64,000 nt of DNA from Thalassospira xianhensis MCCC 1A02616 (GTDB taxonomy: Bacteria; Pseudomonadota; Alphaproteobacteria; Rhodospirillales; Thalassospiraceae), in assembly GCF_003326475.1 (NCBI RefSeq), contig NZ_JPWA01000014.1, forward strand, positions 62,001 to 126,000, in the 5' to 3' direction. Positions 15,916 to 24,108 of the stretch are shown here, one piece after another (positions within the stretch are counted from its first letter, which is position 1; each line of letters opens with the position of its first letter). The translations under genes and the position numbers were made by a program. The notes below the pieces were generated by a model. It was not told where the DNA came from, did not search any database, and was given only the letters and a program-made list of their open reading frames with translations.

Positions 15916-17898
15916 ATGACCGACCTTTTCGAAGATTCAAACCAATCGACCACAAACGCCTATTCCGCCAAGGATATCGAAGTTCTCGAAGGCCTGGAGC
16001 CTGTGCGCCGCCGTCCCGGTATGTATATCGGGGGCACGGACGATGCCGCACTGCATCACCTGGTTGCCGAAATCCTCGATAACTCGATGGACGAAGCCGT
16101 TGCCGGCCATGCCGACTGGATCGAGCTGGAACTCAGAACCGACAACACCGTCATGGTGCGCGATAACGGCCGTGGTATTCCGACCGATCCGCATCCGAAA
16201 TTCCCCGATAAATCCGCCCTTGAAGTCATCCTGACCACGCTTCATTCGGGCGGCAAGTTTTCGGGCAAGGCGTATGAAACATCCGGCGGTCTGCACGGGG
16301 TGGGTATGTCGGTGGTGAACGCATTGACCGACAAATTCCGGGTCGAAGTCGCACGCGACCGCAAACTGGTGTTTCAGGAATATTCCAAAGGCACCCCGCT
16401 GGGTCCGCTTCAGGATGGTGGTGCGGTCAATAACCGCCGCGGTACCACGGTCATCTTCCGCCCCGATCCCGAAATTTTCGGCAACCGGGCCAAGCTGAAA
16501 CCCGCCACGATCTTCCGTATGGCGCGCTCCAAGGCCTATCTGTTCAAGGGTGTCGAAATCCGCTGGTCGGTCGATCCGGAATTGCTGACAAGCGATGATC
16601 CGACCCCGCAGAACGAAGTCCTGAAATTCCCCAACGGGATTCTCGATTACCTGAACATGACCATCGAAGGGCGTGATCTGATCACCGAACGCCCGTTCGC
16701 AGGCGAAGCCAAGTTTTCCGAAAGTGCCGGTCGCGTTGAATGGGCGATTGCATGGCCGGATGGCGGCGAAGGGTATTTCCATTCCTATTGTAACACCGTC
16801 CCGACCCCGCTTGGCGGTACGCACGAAGCTGGTTTCCGCTATGCCCTGACCAAGGCGATCAAGACCTATGGCGACATGGTTGGTCAGAAAAAGGCCGCGG
16901 CCATCACCGCCGAGGACGTCTTTGGCGGCGGCTGCATCATGCTGTCGGTCTTTATTCCCGATCCGCAGTTCCAGGGCCAGACCAAGGAAAAGCTCGGCAC
17001 CGCATCGGCCACCAAACTGGTGGAAACCGCGGTTCGCGACCATTTCGATCACTGGCTGACCGGTGATACCGAAAATGCCAAACGCCTGCTTGAACGCATT
17101 ATACTGCGCGCCGAAGAACGCCAGCGCCGCAAGGAAAAGAAAGAAACCAAACGCCAGTCAGCAACCCGTCGCCTGCGCCTTCCGGGCAAGCTTGCCGATT
17201 GCTCGCGCTCCATCGCCGCCGGAACTGAAATCTTCCTGGTCGAAGGTGACTCGGCAGGCGGTTCCGCCAAACAGGCACGTGATCGCGAAACACAGGCCGT
17301 TCTGCCGCTGCGCGGTAAAATCCTTAACGTGGCGTCCGCGACCCGCGAAAAGATGATGGCCAACCAGGAAATCAAGGACATGATCGAAGCCTTTGGCTGC
17401 GGTTCCGGCTCCGATTTCCGGCTTTCCGATCTGCGCTATGAACGCATCATCATTATGACCGATGCTGACGTCGATGGCGCACATATCGCATCCCTGCTGA
17501 TGACCTTCTTCTATCAGGAAATGACCGGCCTTATTGAAAACGGTAACCTGTATCTTGCCATGCCGCCGCTTTACCGCCTGACACAGGGGGGGAAATCCAT
17601 CTATGCGATGGATGACGCGGAAAAAGAGGTCCTGCTCGATACCGAATTCAAAAACCGTGGCAAGGTCGAGATTTCCCGATTTAAGGGTCTGGGTGAAATG
17701 CCGCCCCCGCAGCTTCGCGAAACCACGATGGCACCGAAAAAGCGTACATTGCTGCGCGTTTGCCTGCCCGATGCAGCCGAACCCGATGCGCGTGGCCAGA
17801 CCAAGGATCTGGTCAATCGCCTGATGGGCAAAAAGCCGGAGCTCCGCTTCCAGTTCATTCAGGAACACGCCCGCTTTGTCGAGGATATCGACGTCTGA
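15916..17898 (+). CDS. parE: DNA topoisomerase IV subunit B
   Basis: The ATPase subunit of topoisomerase IV, which decatenates daughter chromosomes with ParC; 660 residues. The GHKL ATP site is visible as 'EILDNSMDEAVAG', 'VRDNGRGIPTD' and 'GGLHGVGMSVVNAL'. The transducer domain and the TOPRIM domain follow ('LVEGDSAGGSAKQARDR', 'IMTDADVDGAHIASLL'). The C-terminus ends at 'FVEDIDV'. The length and 'RDRETQAVLPLRGKILNV' favour ParE over the longer GyrB. It appears to be transcribed alone with its own terminator. Confidence 0.96.
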   Translation: MTDLFEDSNQSTTNAYSAKDIEVLEGLEPVRRRPGMYIGGTDDAALHHLVAEILDNSMDEAVAGHADWIELELRTDNTVMVRDNGRGIPTDPHPKFPDKSALEVILTTLHSGGKFSGKAYETSGGLHGVGMSVVNALTDKFRVEVARDRKLVFQEYSKGTPLGPLQDGGAVNNRRGTTVIFRPDPEIFGNRAKLKPATIFRMARSKAYLFKGVEIRWSVDPELLTSDDPTPQNEVLKFPNGILDYLNMTIEGRDLITERPFAGEAKFSESAGRVEWAIAWPDGGEGYFHSYCNTVPTPLGGTHEAGFRYALTKAIKTYGDMVGQKKAAAITAEDVFGGGCIMLSVFIPDPQFQGQTKEKLGTASATKLVETAVRDHFDHWLTGDTENAKRLLERIILRAEERQRRKEKKETKRQSATRRLRLPGKLADCSRSIAAGTEIFLVEGDSAGGSAKQARDRETQAVLPLRGKILNVASATREKMMANQEIKDMIEAFGCGSGSDFRLSDLRYERIIIMTDADVDGAHIASLLMTFFYQEMTGLIENGNLYLAMPPLYRLTQGGKSIYAMDDAEKEVLLDTEFKNRGKVEISRFKGLGEMPPPQLRETTMAPKKRTLLRVCLPDAAEPDARGQTKDLVNRLMGKKPELRFQFIQEHARFVEDIDV

Positions 17899-17921
17899 TC
17901 GGATTAAAATTCTTCATCATC

Positions 17922-17949
17922 AAACCCGGTGCCCTGCGCCGGGTTTTTT
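17922..17949 (+). terminator. Intrinsic terminator of parE
   Basis: AAACCCGGTG pairs with CGCCGGGTTT (one G-T pair) around a 5-base loop and runs into six T residues. Confidence 0.85.
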
Positions 17950-17984
17950 GTCCCTGACAGCCTGATAAACAAAGCGGACACATA

Positions 17985-18905
17985 ATGACCCACAATTATG
18001 CCGCCATCCTCCAGGATATTTCGGACGCGATCCACCAGACCGATTTTGCCGATGCCCGCAAGGCCGACTATATCCCGGCCCTTGCCAGCGTTCCCGATGA
18101 TCATTTTGCCATGGTTCTGCGCACGGCTGGCGGAAACGAACTTGCCATCGGCCAGGCAGACCTGCCCTTTTCCATCCAAAGCATTTCCAAGGTCTTCGCC
18201 CTTGTGCTGGCCCAGCGCGCACACGGTGATGAGTTATGGAAAGCCGTCCGGCGCGAACCATCCGGTTCCGCCTTCAATTCCCTGATCCAGCTTGAACAGG
18301 AACACGGCATCCCGCGCAATCCCTTCATCAATGCCGGGGCGATCCGCGTTGCTGATCTGATCGCATCGCGCTACGCCAATCCGGACCGTTCGGTGGCCGA
18401 ATTCCTTGGCCAGCTTTGCGGCAATCCCGGCATTCGCGTCGATAACGATGTCTATCTGTCCGAAGATCAGCACGGGGATCGCAACCGCGCCATTGCCTAT
18501 CTGATGAAAAGCTTCGGCAAGCTCGACAACCCGGTCGAGGACGTCGTGCGCGCTTATTTCAAGCAATGCTCGGTCGCGATGACCGCCCGTGAAATGGCGC
18601 GTGCCGCCTTCTTCCTTGCCAACAAGGGTGTCGGCATTGATGGCCGCACCGTGATCGCGCCCGAAGAAACCAGCCGCATCAATGCGCTGATGCTGACATG
18701 CGGCATGTATGACGGGGTGGGCGATTTTGCCTTTACCGTCGGCATCCCGGCCAAAAGCGGGGTTGGCGGCGGCATCATCGGCGTCATTCCCGGCGAATTT
18801 TCCGTCTGCGTCTGGTCGCCGCGTCTTGACACACGCGGCAATTCCGCCGCTGGCATCAAGGCACTTGAAATGCTGATCCGCGCTATCGGACGATCGGTTT
18901 TCTGA
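17985..18905 (+). CDS. glsA: Glutaminase A
   Basis: A serine-dependent beta-lactamase-fold glutaminase converting glutamine to glutamate and ammonia; 306 residues, the normal length. The catalytic S-x-x-K is in 'SIQSISKVF'. Other family signatures are 'REPSGSAFNSLIQLE', 'PRNPFINAGAI' and 'SGVGGGIIGVIPG'. No signal peptide is seen, so it acts in the cytoplasm. It is preceded by the parE terminator and stands alone. Confidence 0.96.
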   Translation: MTHNYAAILQDISDAIHQTDFADARKADYIPALASVPDDHFAMVLRTAGGNELAIGQADLPFSIQSISKVFALVLAQRAHGDELWKAVRREPSGSAFNSLIQLEQEHGIPRNPFINAGAIRVADLIASRYANPDRSVAEFLGQLCGNPGIRVDNDVYLSEDQHGDRNRAIAYLMKSFGKLDNPVEDVVRAYFKQCSVAMTAREMARAAFFLANKGVGIDGRTVIAPEETSRINALMLTCGMYDGVGDFAFTVGIPAKSGVGGGIIGVIPGEFSVCVWSPRLDTRGNSAAGIKALEMLIRAIGRSVF

Positions 18906-18944
18906 GCCGGACAACAGGCCGACGCCCTGCCCTATATGAGGTCT

Positions 18945-19469
18945 CTAGAACCGGTAGTGCAACCGCACACACCCACGATCAAGCGCCTGCGCACTGATCA
19001 GCGTCAGGCTGGTGCGAAATCCCGTCATTGGAAAAAGCGGTCTTCCACCGCCAAGCATTTCGGGCGTGACGTAAATTTCGATTTCGTCCAGCGCCCCGCG
19101 TTCCAGAAATGCCATCTGCAGTTGCCCACCACCCAACATCCAGACATCCCCATCATCAAGCGCGCGAAGCTCCTTGATCAAGGCATCGACATCACTGCGC
19201 ACTTCAATTTCCGCAACAGGATTCTCAATCGGACGCGATGTCACAACAATCACTCGTTGCGCACCGTATGCCCAGTCAGATGGCTGTCGGGCAATGAAAT
19301 CATATGTCCCCCGCCCCATCACAACGGTACGAATGCGCTTGAGAAACTTGTTATAATCATGGTCACCAAGTTCCATGCCGTCATATGCAAAAAGCCAATC
19401 TAGGTTGTCATCCTGATCCGCAATCATTCCGTCCAGACTGCTGGCGATATATCCAAGAATTCTAGCCAC
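18945..19469 (-). CDS. Dihydrofolate-reductase-fold protein (RibD C-terminal type)
   Basis: A 174-residue protein of the RibD C-terminal / YyaP-YwjB group. It has 'YIASSLDGMIADQDDNLDWL' at the N-terminus, 'VVMGRGTYD' and 'DVWMLGGGQLQMAFL', the usual NADPH-fold signatures. The reaction is probably an NAD(P)H-dependent reduction, but these stand-alone proteins rarely have a known substrate. It is divergent from a TetR-type regulator with a shared operator, so it is probably the regulator's target. Confidence 0.85.
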   Translation of the reverse strand: MARILGYIASSLDGMIADQDDNLDWLFAYDGMELGDHDYNKFLKRIRTVVMGRGTYDFIARQPSDWAYGAQRVIVVTSRPIENPVAEIEVRSDVDALIKELRALDDGDVWMLGGGQLQMAFLERGALDEIEIYVTPEMLGGGRPLFPMTGFRTSLTLISAQALDRGCVRLHYRF

Positions 19470-19486
19470 AATGAATTCTCCATTGA

Positions 19487-19512
19487 TTTATAAATGAACA
19501 TACGTTTATAAA
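19487..19512. promoter_or_regulatory. Operator-like inverted repeat between reductase and TetR genes
   Basis: TTTATAAATG at 19487-19496 and CGTTTATAAA at 19503-19512 form a near-perfect inverted repeat with a 6-base centre in the 48-base gap between two divergent genes. This is the expected layout for a TetR-family operator controlling both directions. It ends only 5 bases before the TetR start codon. Confidence 0.7.
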
Positions 19513-19517
19513 ACTTT

Positions 19518-20078
19518 ATGGCAAGAAGCAAGACGATTCCCGATGACCAGGTGCTCGACACCCTTTTTGAAACCCTGCTGGAAACCGGCCCGGCCGGGCT
19601 GACTTTTGCACGAGCGGCAAAATCATGCGGCCTGTCCCCGGCAACATTGGTACAGCGATACGGCAATCGTGATGCACTGGTTTTGGCTATTCTGCTACGC
19701 GCATGGGACCAGCTTGATACTGAAACCTCCACTGCGGATATGCAGGAACCACTAACACCGGACGGCGCCATCGCCCTTTTGATGCGCCTGATGCCGCCCG
19801 AAACGGCAGAACGCGACACCACTGACGGCCTTCTTTTGCTGCGTGAAGATATCCGCAATCCGATACTGCGCGAACGCGGGGCCGCATGGGGGCACCGCCT
19901 TGCCGAAATACTTGGCCGCCGCCTGTCGGACAACCAAGTAGAAGGCAAACAGCTTGGCTGGCAAATGGCAAGCATCTGGCAAGGTGCCCACACATGGTGG
20001 GCATTTACGCGTGATCAATCGGCCGATCACGCCATCCGGACGGCCTTGCGAGAATGGGTAACACGAGTCATCAAATAA
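19518..20078 (+). CDS. TetR/AcrR family regulator
   Basis: A 186-residue regulator with an N-terminal helix-turn-helix ('GLTFARAAKSCGLSPATLVQ' and 'RYGNRDALVLAIL') followed by a helical ligand-binding domain. No Shine-Dalgarno sequence is visible between the operator and the ATG at 19518, so the transcript may be leaderless or weakly translated. It is divergent from the RibD-like reductase gene and probably represses it and itself. Confidence 0.87.
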   Translation: MARSKTIPDDQVLDTLFETLLETGPAGLTFARAAKSCGLSPATLVQRYGNRDALVLAILLRAWDQLDTETSTADMQEPLTPDGAIALLMRLMPPETAERDTTDGLLLLREDIRNPILRERGAAWGHRLAEILGRRLSDNQVEGKQLGWQMASIWQGAHTWWAFTRDQSADHAIRTALREWVTRVIK

Positions 20079-20086
20079 CAAATCTT

Positions 20087-20112
20087 AAAACCCGACATGT
20101 TGGCCGGGTTTT
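20087..20112 (+). terminator. Intrinsic terminator after the TetR gene
   Basis: AAAACCCG and CGGGTTTT form an 8-bp stem around a 10-base loop. The symmetrical A/T tracts allow use from both strands, serving the convergent cytochrome gene too. Confidence 0.65.
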
Positions 20113-20134
20113 GAGATTGATGCCTGGCTGTTTA

Positions 20135-20686
20135 TCACTTCCGCAACCACGGCACATAGCGCGCCAGAACCTCATCATGGCGGATAAAGTGATGCCAAAA
20201 GGCGGCAATCACATGCAGCACGACCAATGTCACCAGAACCGGGACGAAAAATTCGTGAATTTCCTCGCCCCCTTCATGAAGCCATTCGATCCGCCCCAGA
20301 TCGGGTAATGAAAACAATCCGGCGACCGAAAAACTGCGCCCCGATGTCATCACCGCCAAAAGCCCGGTGACCGGCATCGCAATCATCACCAGATACAGCA
20401 AACCATGCGCGATGCGTGCCATCATTTTCACGATACGGGGATCATCGCCCACCGCCACCGGGGATCGGCGCAAGACCGCCCAAATGCGCGGCAGGAAAAG
20501 AACCAGCACCGAAAGCCCCAGCAGGGCATGATATCCCATGATGGCCCCCCTTTCAGAGCGCGGGAAATCTTCCATGACCTGTCCAATGGCAAAGGTACCA
20601 AAGATCAGAAGCGCCATGATCCAGTGCAGTACCGGAACCGACCAGTGCGGCCATCGCGAAATTTGCCTTTCAGAGATAACAGACAT
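20135..20686 (-). CDS. Cytochrome b561-type membrane protein
   Basis: A di-heme cytochrome b of the inner membrane, 183 residues with four hydrophobic spans. Candidate heme ligands are His residues in 'VPVLHWIMALL', 'GYHALLGL', 'RIAHGLLYLV' and 'VVLHVIAAFWHHF'. It probably passes electrons between the quinone pool and a periplasmic acceptor. The ATG at 20686 ('MSVISERQISRW') is preferred over the upstream one because it begins at the conserved region. It is a paralogue in layout of the gene at 33280-33834, sharing a 'LFSLPDL'-type loop. Confidence 0.88.
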   Translation of the reverse strand: MSVISERQISRWPHWSVPVLHWIMALLIFGTFAIGQVMEDFPRSERGAIMGYHALLGLSVLVLFLPRIWAVLRRSPVAVGDDPRIVKMMARIAHGLLYLVMIAMPVTGLLAVMTSGRSFSVAGLFSLPDLGRIEWLHEGGEEIHEFFVPVLVTLVVLHVIAAFWHHFIRHDEVLARYVPWLRK

Positions 20687-20824
20687 AATTGTACCCTCAT
20701 GACGGAATATGACGAAACTGATCCCGTCCAAACTTTAGGTGCAAAGTTTCGCAAGGGTTTGTCGCATCTGTATCAATTTGTCGCAGACCGGAATTTTATC
20801 GCCCCACACCCGCAAGGAGCCCCC

Positions 20825-21439
20825 ATGAGCCCCCTTTCCAACGCTTCGAAACAATTGTCTCCGCGCGCCATTTTGCGCGTGCTTGCGGGCGGCGTTATGG
20901 GAAGTGCCTTGTTGCTGGCGGGGTGTAGCAACATGACCGTGGTTGAATATCCGAACTATCATGTTGCCGAAGTCGAAAGCTTCAAAACCTATGGCGCGCC
21001 AAGCCGGATCATGATGGTCGAAGTTCATGACAGGGAAAACCTTGTCACCCCGGAAACATGGGCATCTGCACTGTCCAATCACGGTTATCCGCCACGTCTT
21101 GATTTCATTACCGATGCCGGTGATCTCGCCCCGAATCAGACCCTGCGCGATGGCTATCGCGTCGTCGTTGCTGTCAGCCCATCGCAGACAACCATGAGCG
21201 AGAAAATATGCACCGCCCCCGAGACTACCGATTATCCCGCAGACACAACCCGTATCCCGGTCCGGATTGCATTCTGTGCGGGTGACAGCCCGATCTCCGA
21301 ACTCCGCGCACACTTCATAAAAGATGAATTCGAACAACACCTTATCGAAAACGGCGACACAATTATCTACCAACTGTTTCCCCGTTATATCCGTGATGAC
21401 GATGACCATCGATGCGGTATGAGGCGCGCGGATTGCTAA
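20825..21439 (+). CDS. Predicted lipoprotein of unknown function
   Basis: A 204-residue protein. A lipoprotein signal peptide ends in the lipobox 'LLLAGC' with Cys34. The mature part begins 'SNMTVVEYPNYHVAEV' and has Cys residues that could form disulphides. I recognise no domain. The ATG at 20825 follows AAGGAG at 20814-20819. It is divergent from the cytochrome b561 gene; no functional link is evident. Confidence 0.8.
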   Translation: MSPLSNASKQLSPRAILRVLAGGVMGSALLLAGCSNMTVVEYPNYHVAEVESFKTYGAPSRIMMVEVHDRENLVTPETWASALSNHGYPPRLDFITDAGDLAPNQTLRDGYRVVVAVSPSQTTMSEKICTAPETTDYPADTTRIPVRIAFCAGDSPISELRAHFIKDEFEQHLIENGDTIIYQLFPRYIRDDDDHRCGMRRADC

Positions 21440-21670
21440 ACCAAAAATAGCAATTGGTATAAATCCCGCCGGATCACACTTGCTCTTGCTCTCCATTCCG
21501 GGCAACCTGTCTTCAACTACCCACAAGGGTAGGCATCAGGCATGAAAATAAATGCCGATAAAAACAGGGAAGACTACTCGAATGGGGAATGACCGTTGCC
21601 AGAAATGGCACGTAATGGCGAATTGCGCGCGCCCATCTGGTTGCCTTTGGCACTGGCTGGCGACCCTGAA

Positions 21671-22603
21671 ATGAAAAACAGGGTAAAATTGAAGTCTTCT
21701 GTCCTTTCTGTATGGCCTTTGATCCTGCCATATCTGCGTGGCATGATTTGCACCGGATTTATCATGATCATGGCATGCGCCGCGGTGCAGGGTTCGGCGG
21801 CAAAGGCCAGTGACAATCATCCCGATCCCGTAAATGCTTATGACCTGAGCCTGACCATCCTTGCCGATCAGGAAGCCTTCCCGCAAAGCTATCAGATCAA
21901 TGGTCATGCCAGTGGTGTGCTTTATGACCTGCTGCATGATTTCAGCAAACTCCAACAGATCGACATGACCTTCCAGAATTTGCCGCTGAAACGCGCACTC
22001 GAAGACAGTCAGAATAACCCGGCCGGGTTCATCGGCATTCCCGGCAACACCAAAACCGGTGCCTTCATCCTGTCCGACGGCATCAGCACCACAAGCCTCT
22101 ATGCGGTCACTCTCAAACAACGCGATCTGGTGATCAGACGCCCTGCCGATCTTGAAGGCTTGCAGGTCTCGATGGCGCGCGGCCTGCAACTGCATGGTCA
22201 ACTCGCCCGCCATCGCGACGAGGGACGCTTTGACGTCATCTGGTTCAACTCGATCCGCCAATCGATTGCCCTGCTGCTTGCCGGGCGGGTTGATGTCGCA
22301 CTGATCTATTGCGGCTATGCGCAAAAGGCATCGCTAAAGCAGGTTACCCATTTGGCCGATGATGAAATTGCCGCATTGTCGATCCACCGTACGCCGCTGA
22401 TGAATACGATCAATCGCCTTGCATTGCCGGTAAGCCCCGTAAATGCGCGCCTTATGCGACGCTTTAACAGCTACCTCGCCAGACAGCGCAGCAACGGCGC
22501 ACTTGAAAAGCTTTATGCTCAGTATCTGACCGATGAAAACACCATCGAAATGGTTCTAAGCGATACGCTCGCCCCGTCCGACACCAGGATATCAACACCC
22601 TAG
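21671..22603 (+). CDS. Periplasmic binding-protein-like protein (SBP_bac_3 type)
   Basis: About 310 residues. The body resembles extracellular solute-binding family 3: 'GVLYDLLHDFSKLQQIDMTFQNLPLKRALE', then 'LVIRRPADLEGLQVSMARG' and 'SIALLLAGRVDVALI'. A hydrophobic stretch near residues 15-40 acts as a signal peptide. No transporter genes are adjacent, so it may be an orphan sensor-like protein. The start is uncertain: a TTG at 21596, and ATGs at 21605, 21671 and 21743 are all possible. Its stop codon overlaps the end of the convergent hydrolase gene by 4 bases. Confidence 0.75.
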   Translation: MKNRVKLKSSVLSVWPLILPYLRGMICTGFIMIMACAAVQGSAAKASDNHPDPVNAYDLSLTILADQEAFPQSYQINGHASGVLYDLLHDFSKLQQIDMTFQNLPLKRALEDSQNNPAGFIGIPGNTKTGAFILSDGISTTSLYAVTLKQRDLVIRRPADLEGLQVSMARGLQLHGQLARHRDEGRFDVIWFNSIRQSIALLLAGRVDVALIYCGYAQKASLKQVTHLADDEIAALSIHRTPLMNTINRLALPVSPVNARLMRRFNSYLARQRSNGALEKLYAQYLTDENTIEMVLSDTLAPSDTRISTP

Positions 22604-23337
22604 GTAACAAGTTCGCATAAGGCATCGGCAAAGAAGTCGGGCTGTTCAAGCGGGACATAGTGCCCTGCCCCGACAACATCAATCATCGTCGCACCGGGAA
22701 TACGTGCCGCCATTTCATGATGCGATGCTGGGCTGATCACCCGGTCGGCTTCCCCCACCATCACGGTGCAGGGGATATCGAGTTCCGATAACAACGCCAT
22801 GCTGTCCGGTCGGTTGGCAACGGCTGTGATCTGGCGCTTGAAAACATCCTCGCCCAGATTCTCTGCCATATCCGAGAGCAGCCTGACAAGTTCGCGATTG
22901 TGCCGATGATCGGGATGGAGCATGTCATCAAGCATCGCGTCATTCACCCCCTGAAACGGCAGGTTCCGACCCGAAAGCCGGGCAAGCAAAAGCCTGCGCC
23001 GTCGCATCAACCGGTCATCGGCCGTCGCCCGCGTATTGACCAGCATCAGGTGAGATACCCGTTCCCGCGCCATGCGCAGGATTTCAAACGCGACATACCC
23101 GCCCATCGACATCCCGACCAACACAAAACGATCCGGTGCCAGATCAAGGACATCCCTTGCCATGGCCACCACATCGTCCTTGGTATCAAGTGCCGGGATA
23201 ATCGGCGTGATCGCCGGGGCAACACCCCGCCGGGCACGCGCATCCACGCGGGCCATCACCGGCTGCCACATCCGCTGATCGGCCAGCATCCCCGAAAGAA
23301 AGACAACCGGAATGGCCGTATGGGGATTGGCCGTCAT
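22600..23337 (-). CDS. Alpha/beta hydrolase
   Basis: A 245-residue hydrolase with the nucleophile elbow 'VGMSMGG' (Ser) and a C-terminal 'GAGHYVPLEQP' containing the catalytic His; the acid is likely the Asp in 'GEADRVISP'. The substrate is unknown. Its start overlaps the stop of the isochorismatase-family gene by 4 bases, so both are co-translated and may act on related metabolites. Confidence 0.87.
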   Translation of the reverse strand: MTANPHTAIPVVFLSGMLADQRMWQPVMARVDARARRGVAPAITPIIPALDTKDDVVAMARDVLDLAPDRFVLVGMSMGGYVAFEILRMARERVSHLMLVNTRATADDRLMRRRRLLLARLSGRNLPFQGVNDAMLDDMLHPDHRHNRELVRLLSDMAENLGEDVFKRQITAVANRPDSMALLSELDIPCTVMVGEADRVISPASHHEMAARIPGATMIDVVGAGHYVPLEQPDFFADALCELVT

Positions 23338-23900
23338 TTAATCAGCGCGCTCAGTTCCTTGAATTCCGGGGTACCCGCCACGCGCAACCATTCAAACATC
23401 ACGCTTTCCCGCGTCACGATTTTCGCCCCGGCATCGCGCATGCGTTCCAGGCCGAAAATCTTGTCATGCATGCTGCGCGATGTCACCGCATCGGCCACTA
23501 CATAAACCTCGCGCCCGCGATCAATAAGCTCCATCACGGTCTGAAGCACACAGACATGGGTTTCCATCCCGGCAATGACAATCTGATCACGCCCCGGTGT
23601 TTCTTCAATCTTTTCCATAAAGCCATCGGCTGGCACACTTGAAAAACTGACCTTGGAAACGACATTGCCGCCATCGGCGGTATCGGACGCCTTCATCATC
23701 AGATCAAGGATCGCGGGGGCCGTATGGCCAAGCCCCTTGGGATATTGTTCAGTCACAATGACGGGAACATTCAAACGATTGGCGCATTTGACAAGAAAGC
23801 AGCAATTCTCGACGGTCTCATCAGGGTCCTGACAGGCCGGATAGAGCTTCTCCTGAACATCGATAATCACCAGACTTGCACGTGATGCGTCCATCAACAC
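23334..23900 (-). CDS. Isochorismatase-family hydrolase (YcaC-like)
   Basis: A 188-residue cysteine hydrolase with an intact triad: Asp in 'LVIIDVQEK', Lys in 'VSKVSFSS' and Cys in 'GMETHVCVLQT'. Such proteins hydrolyse amides or related bonds; the substrate here is unknown. The first gene of a two-gene operon with the alpha/beta hydrolase. A GTG at 23900 has GGAG at a good distance; an in-frame ATG lies two codons later. Confidence 0.88.
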   Translation of the reverse strand: MLMDASRASLVIIDVQEKLYPACQDPDETVENCCFLVKCANRLNVPVIVTEQYPKGLGHTAPAILDLMMKASDTADGGNVVSKVSFSSVPADGFMEKIEETPGRDQIVIAGMETHVCVLQTVMELIDRGREVYVVADAVTSRSMHDKIFGLERMRDAGAKIVTRESVMFEWLRVAGTPEFKELSALIK

Positions 23901-23974
23901 CGTTTTTCTCCCCGTTTCATTGTCTATTTCACCAGATTACGCTTCCGGTCTGTGGCAAACAAGCCTCTCGCACC

Positions 23975-24003
23975 GGGTTAAATTGCCTCTTTAACCCTTT
24001 TTT
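23975..24003 (+). terminator. Terminator-like hairpin upstream of the DEAD-box helicase gene
   Basis: A perfect 8-bp inverted repeat, GGGTTAAA and TTTAACCC, around TTGCCTC is followed by six T residues. No plus-strand gene precedes it, so it either ends a short transcript or acts as an attenuator in the helicase leader. A TTGACT at 24016-24021 downstream could instead be the -35 of an insulated helicase promoter. Confidence 0.6.
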
Positions 24004-24108
24004 GAGGCGTTTTTCTTGACTTAATTAAGGCTTCGCTTTACGACGCAAGCTGCTTTATCGCAGCGATAATCACATCATAACGCATTCTATTGCGGGAAAA
24101 CGAACCAT

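Noticed and set aside
15937..17052. 371-aa minus-strand open frame opposite parE
   Set aside because: Shadow frame of a certain gene.
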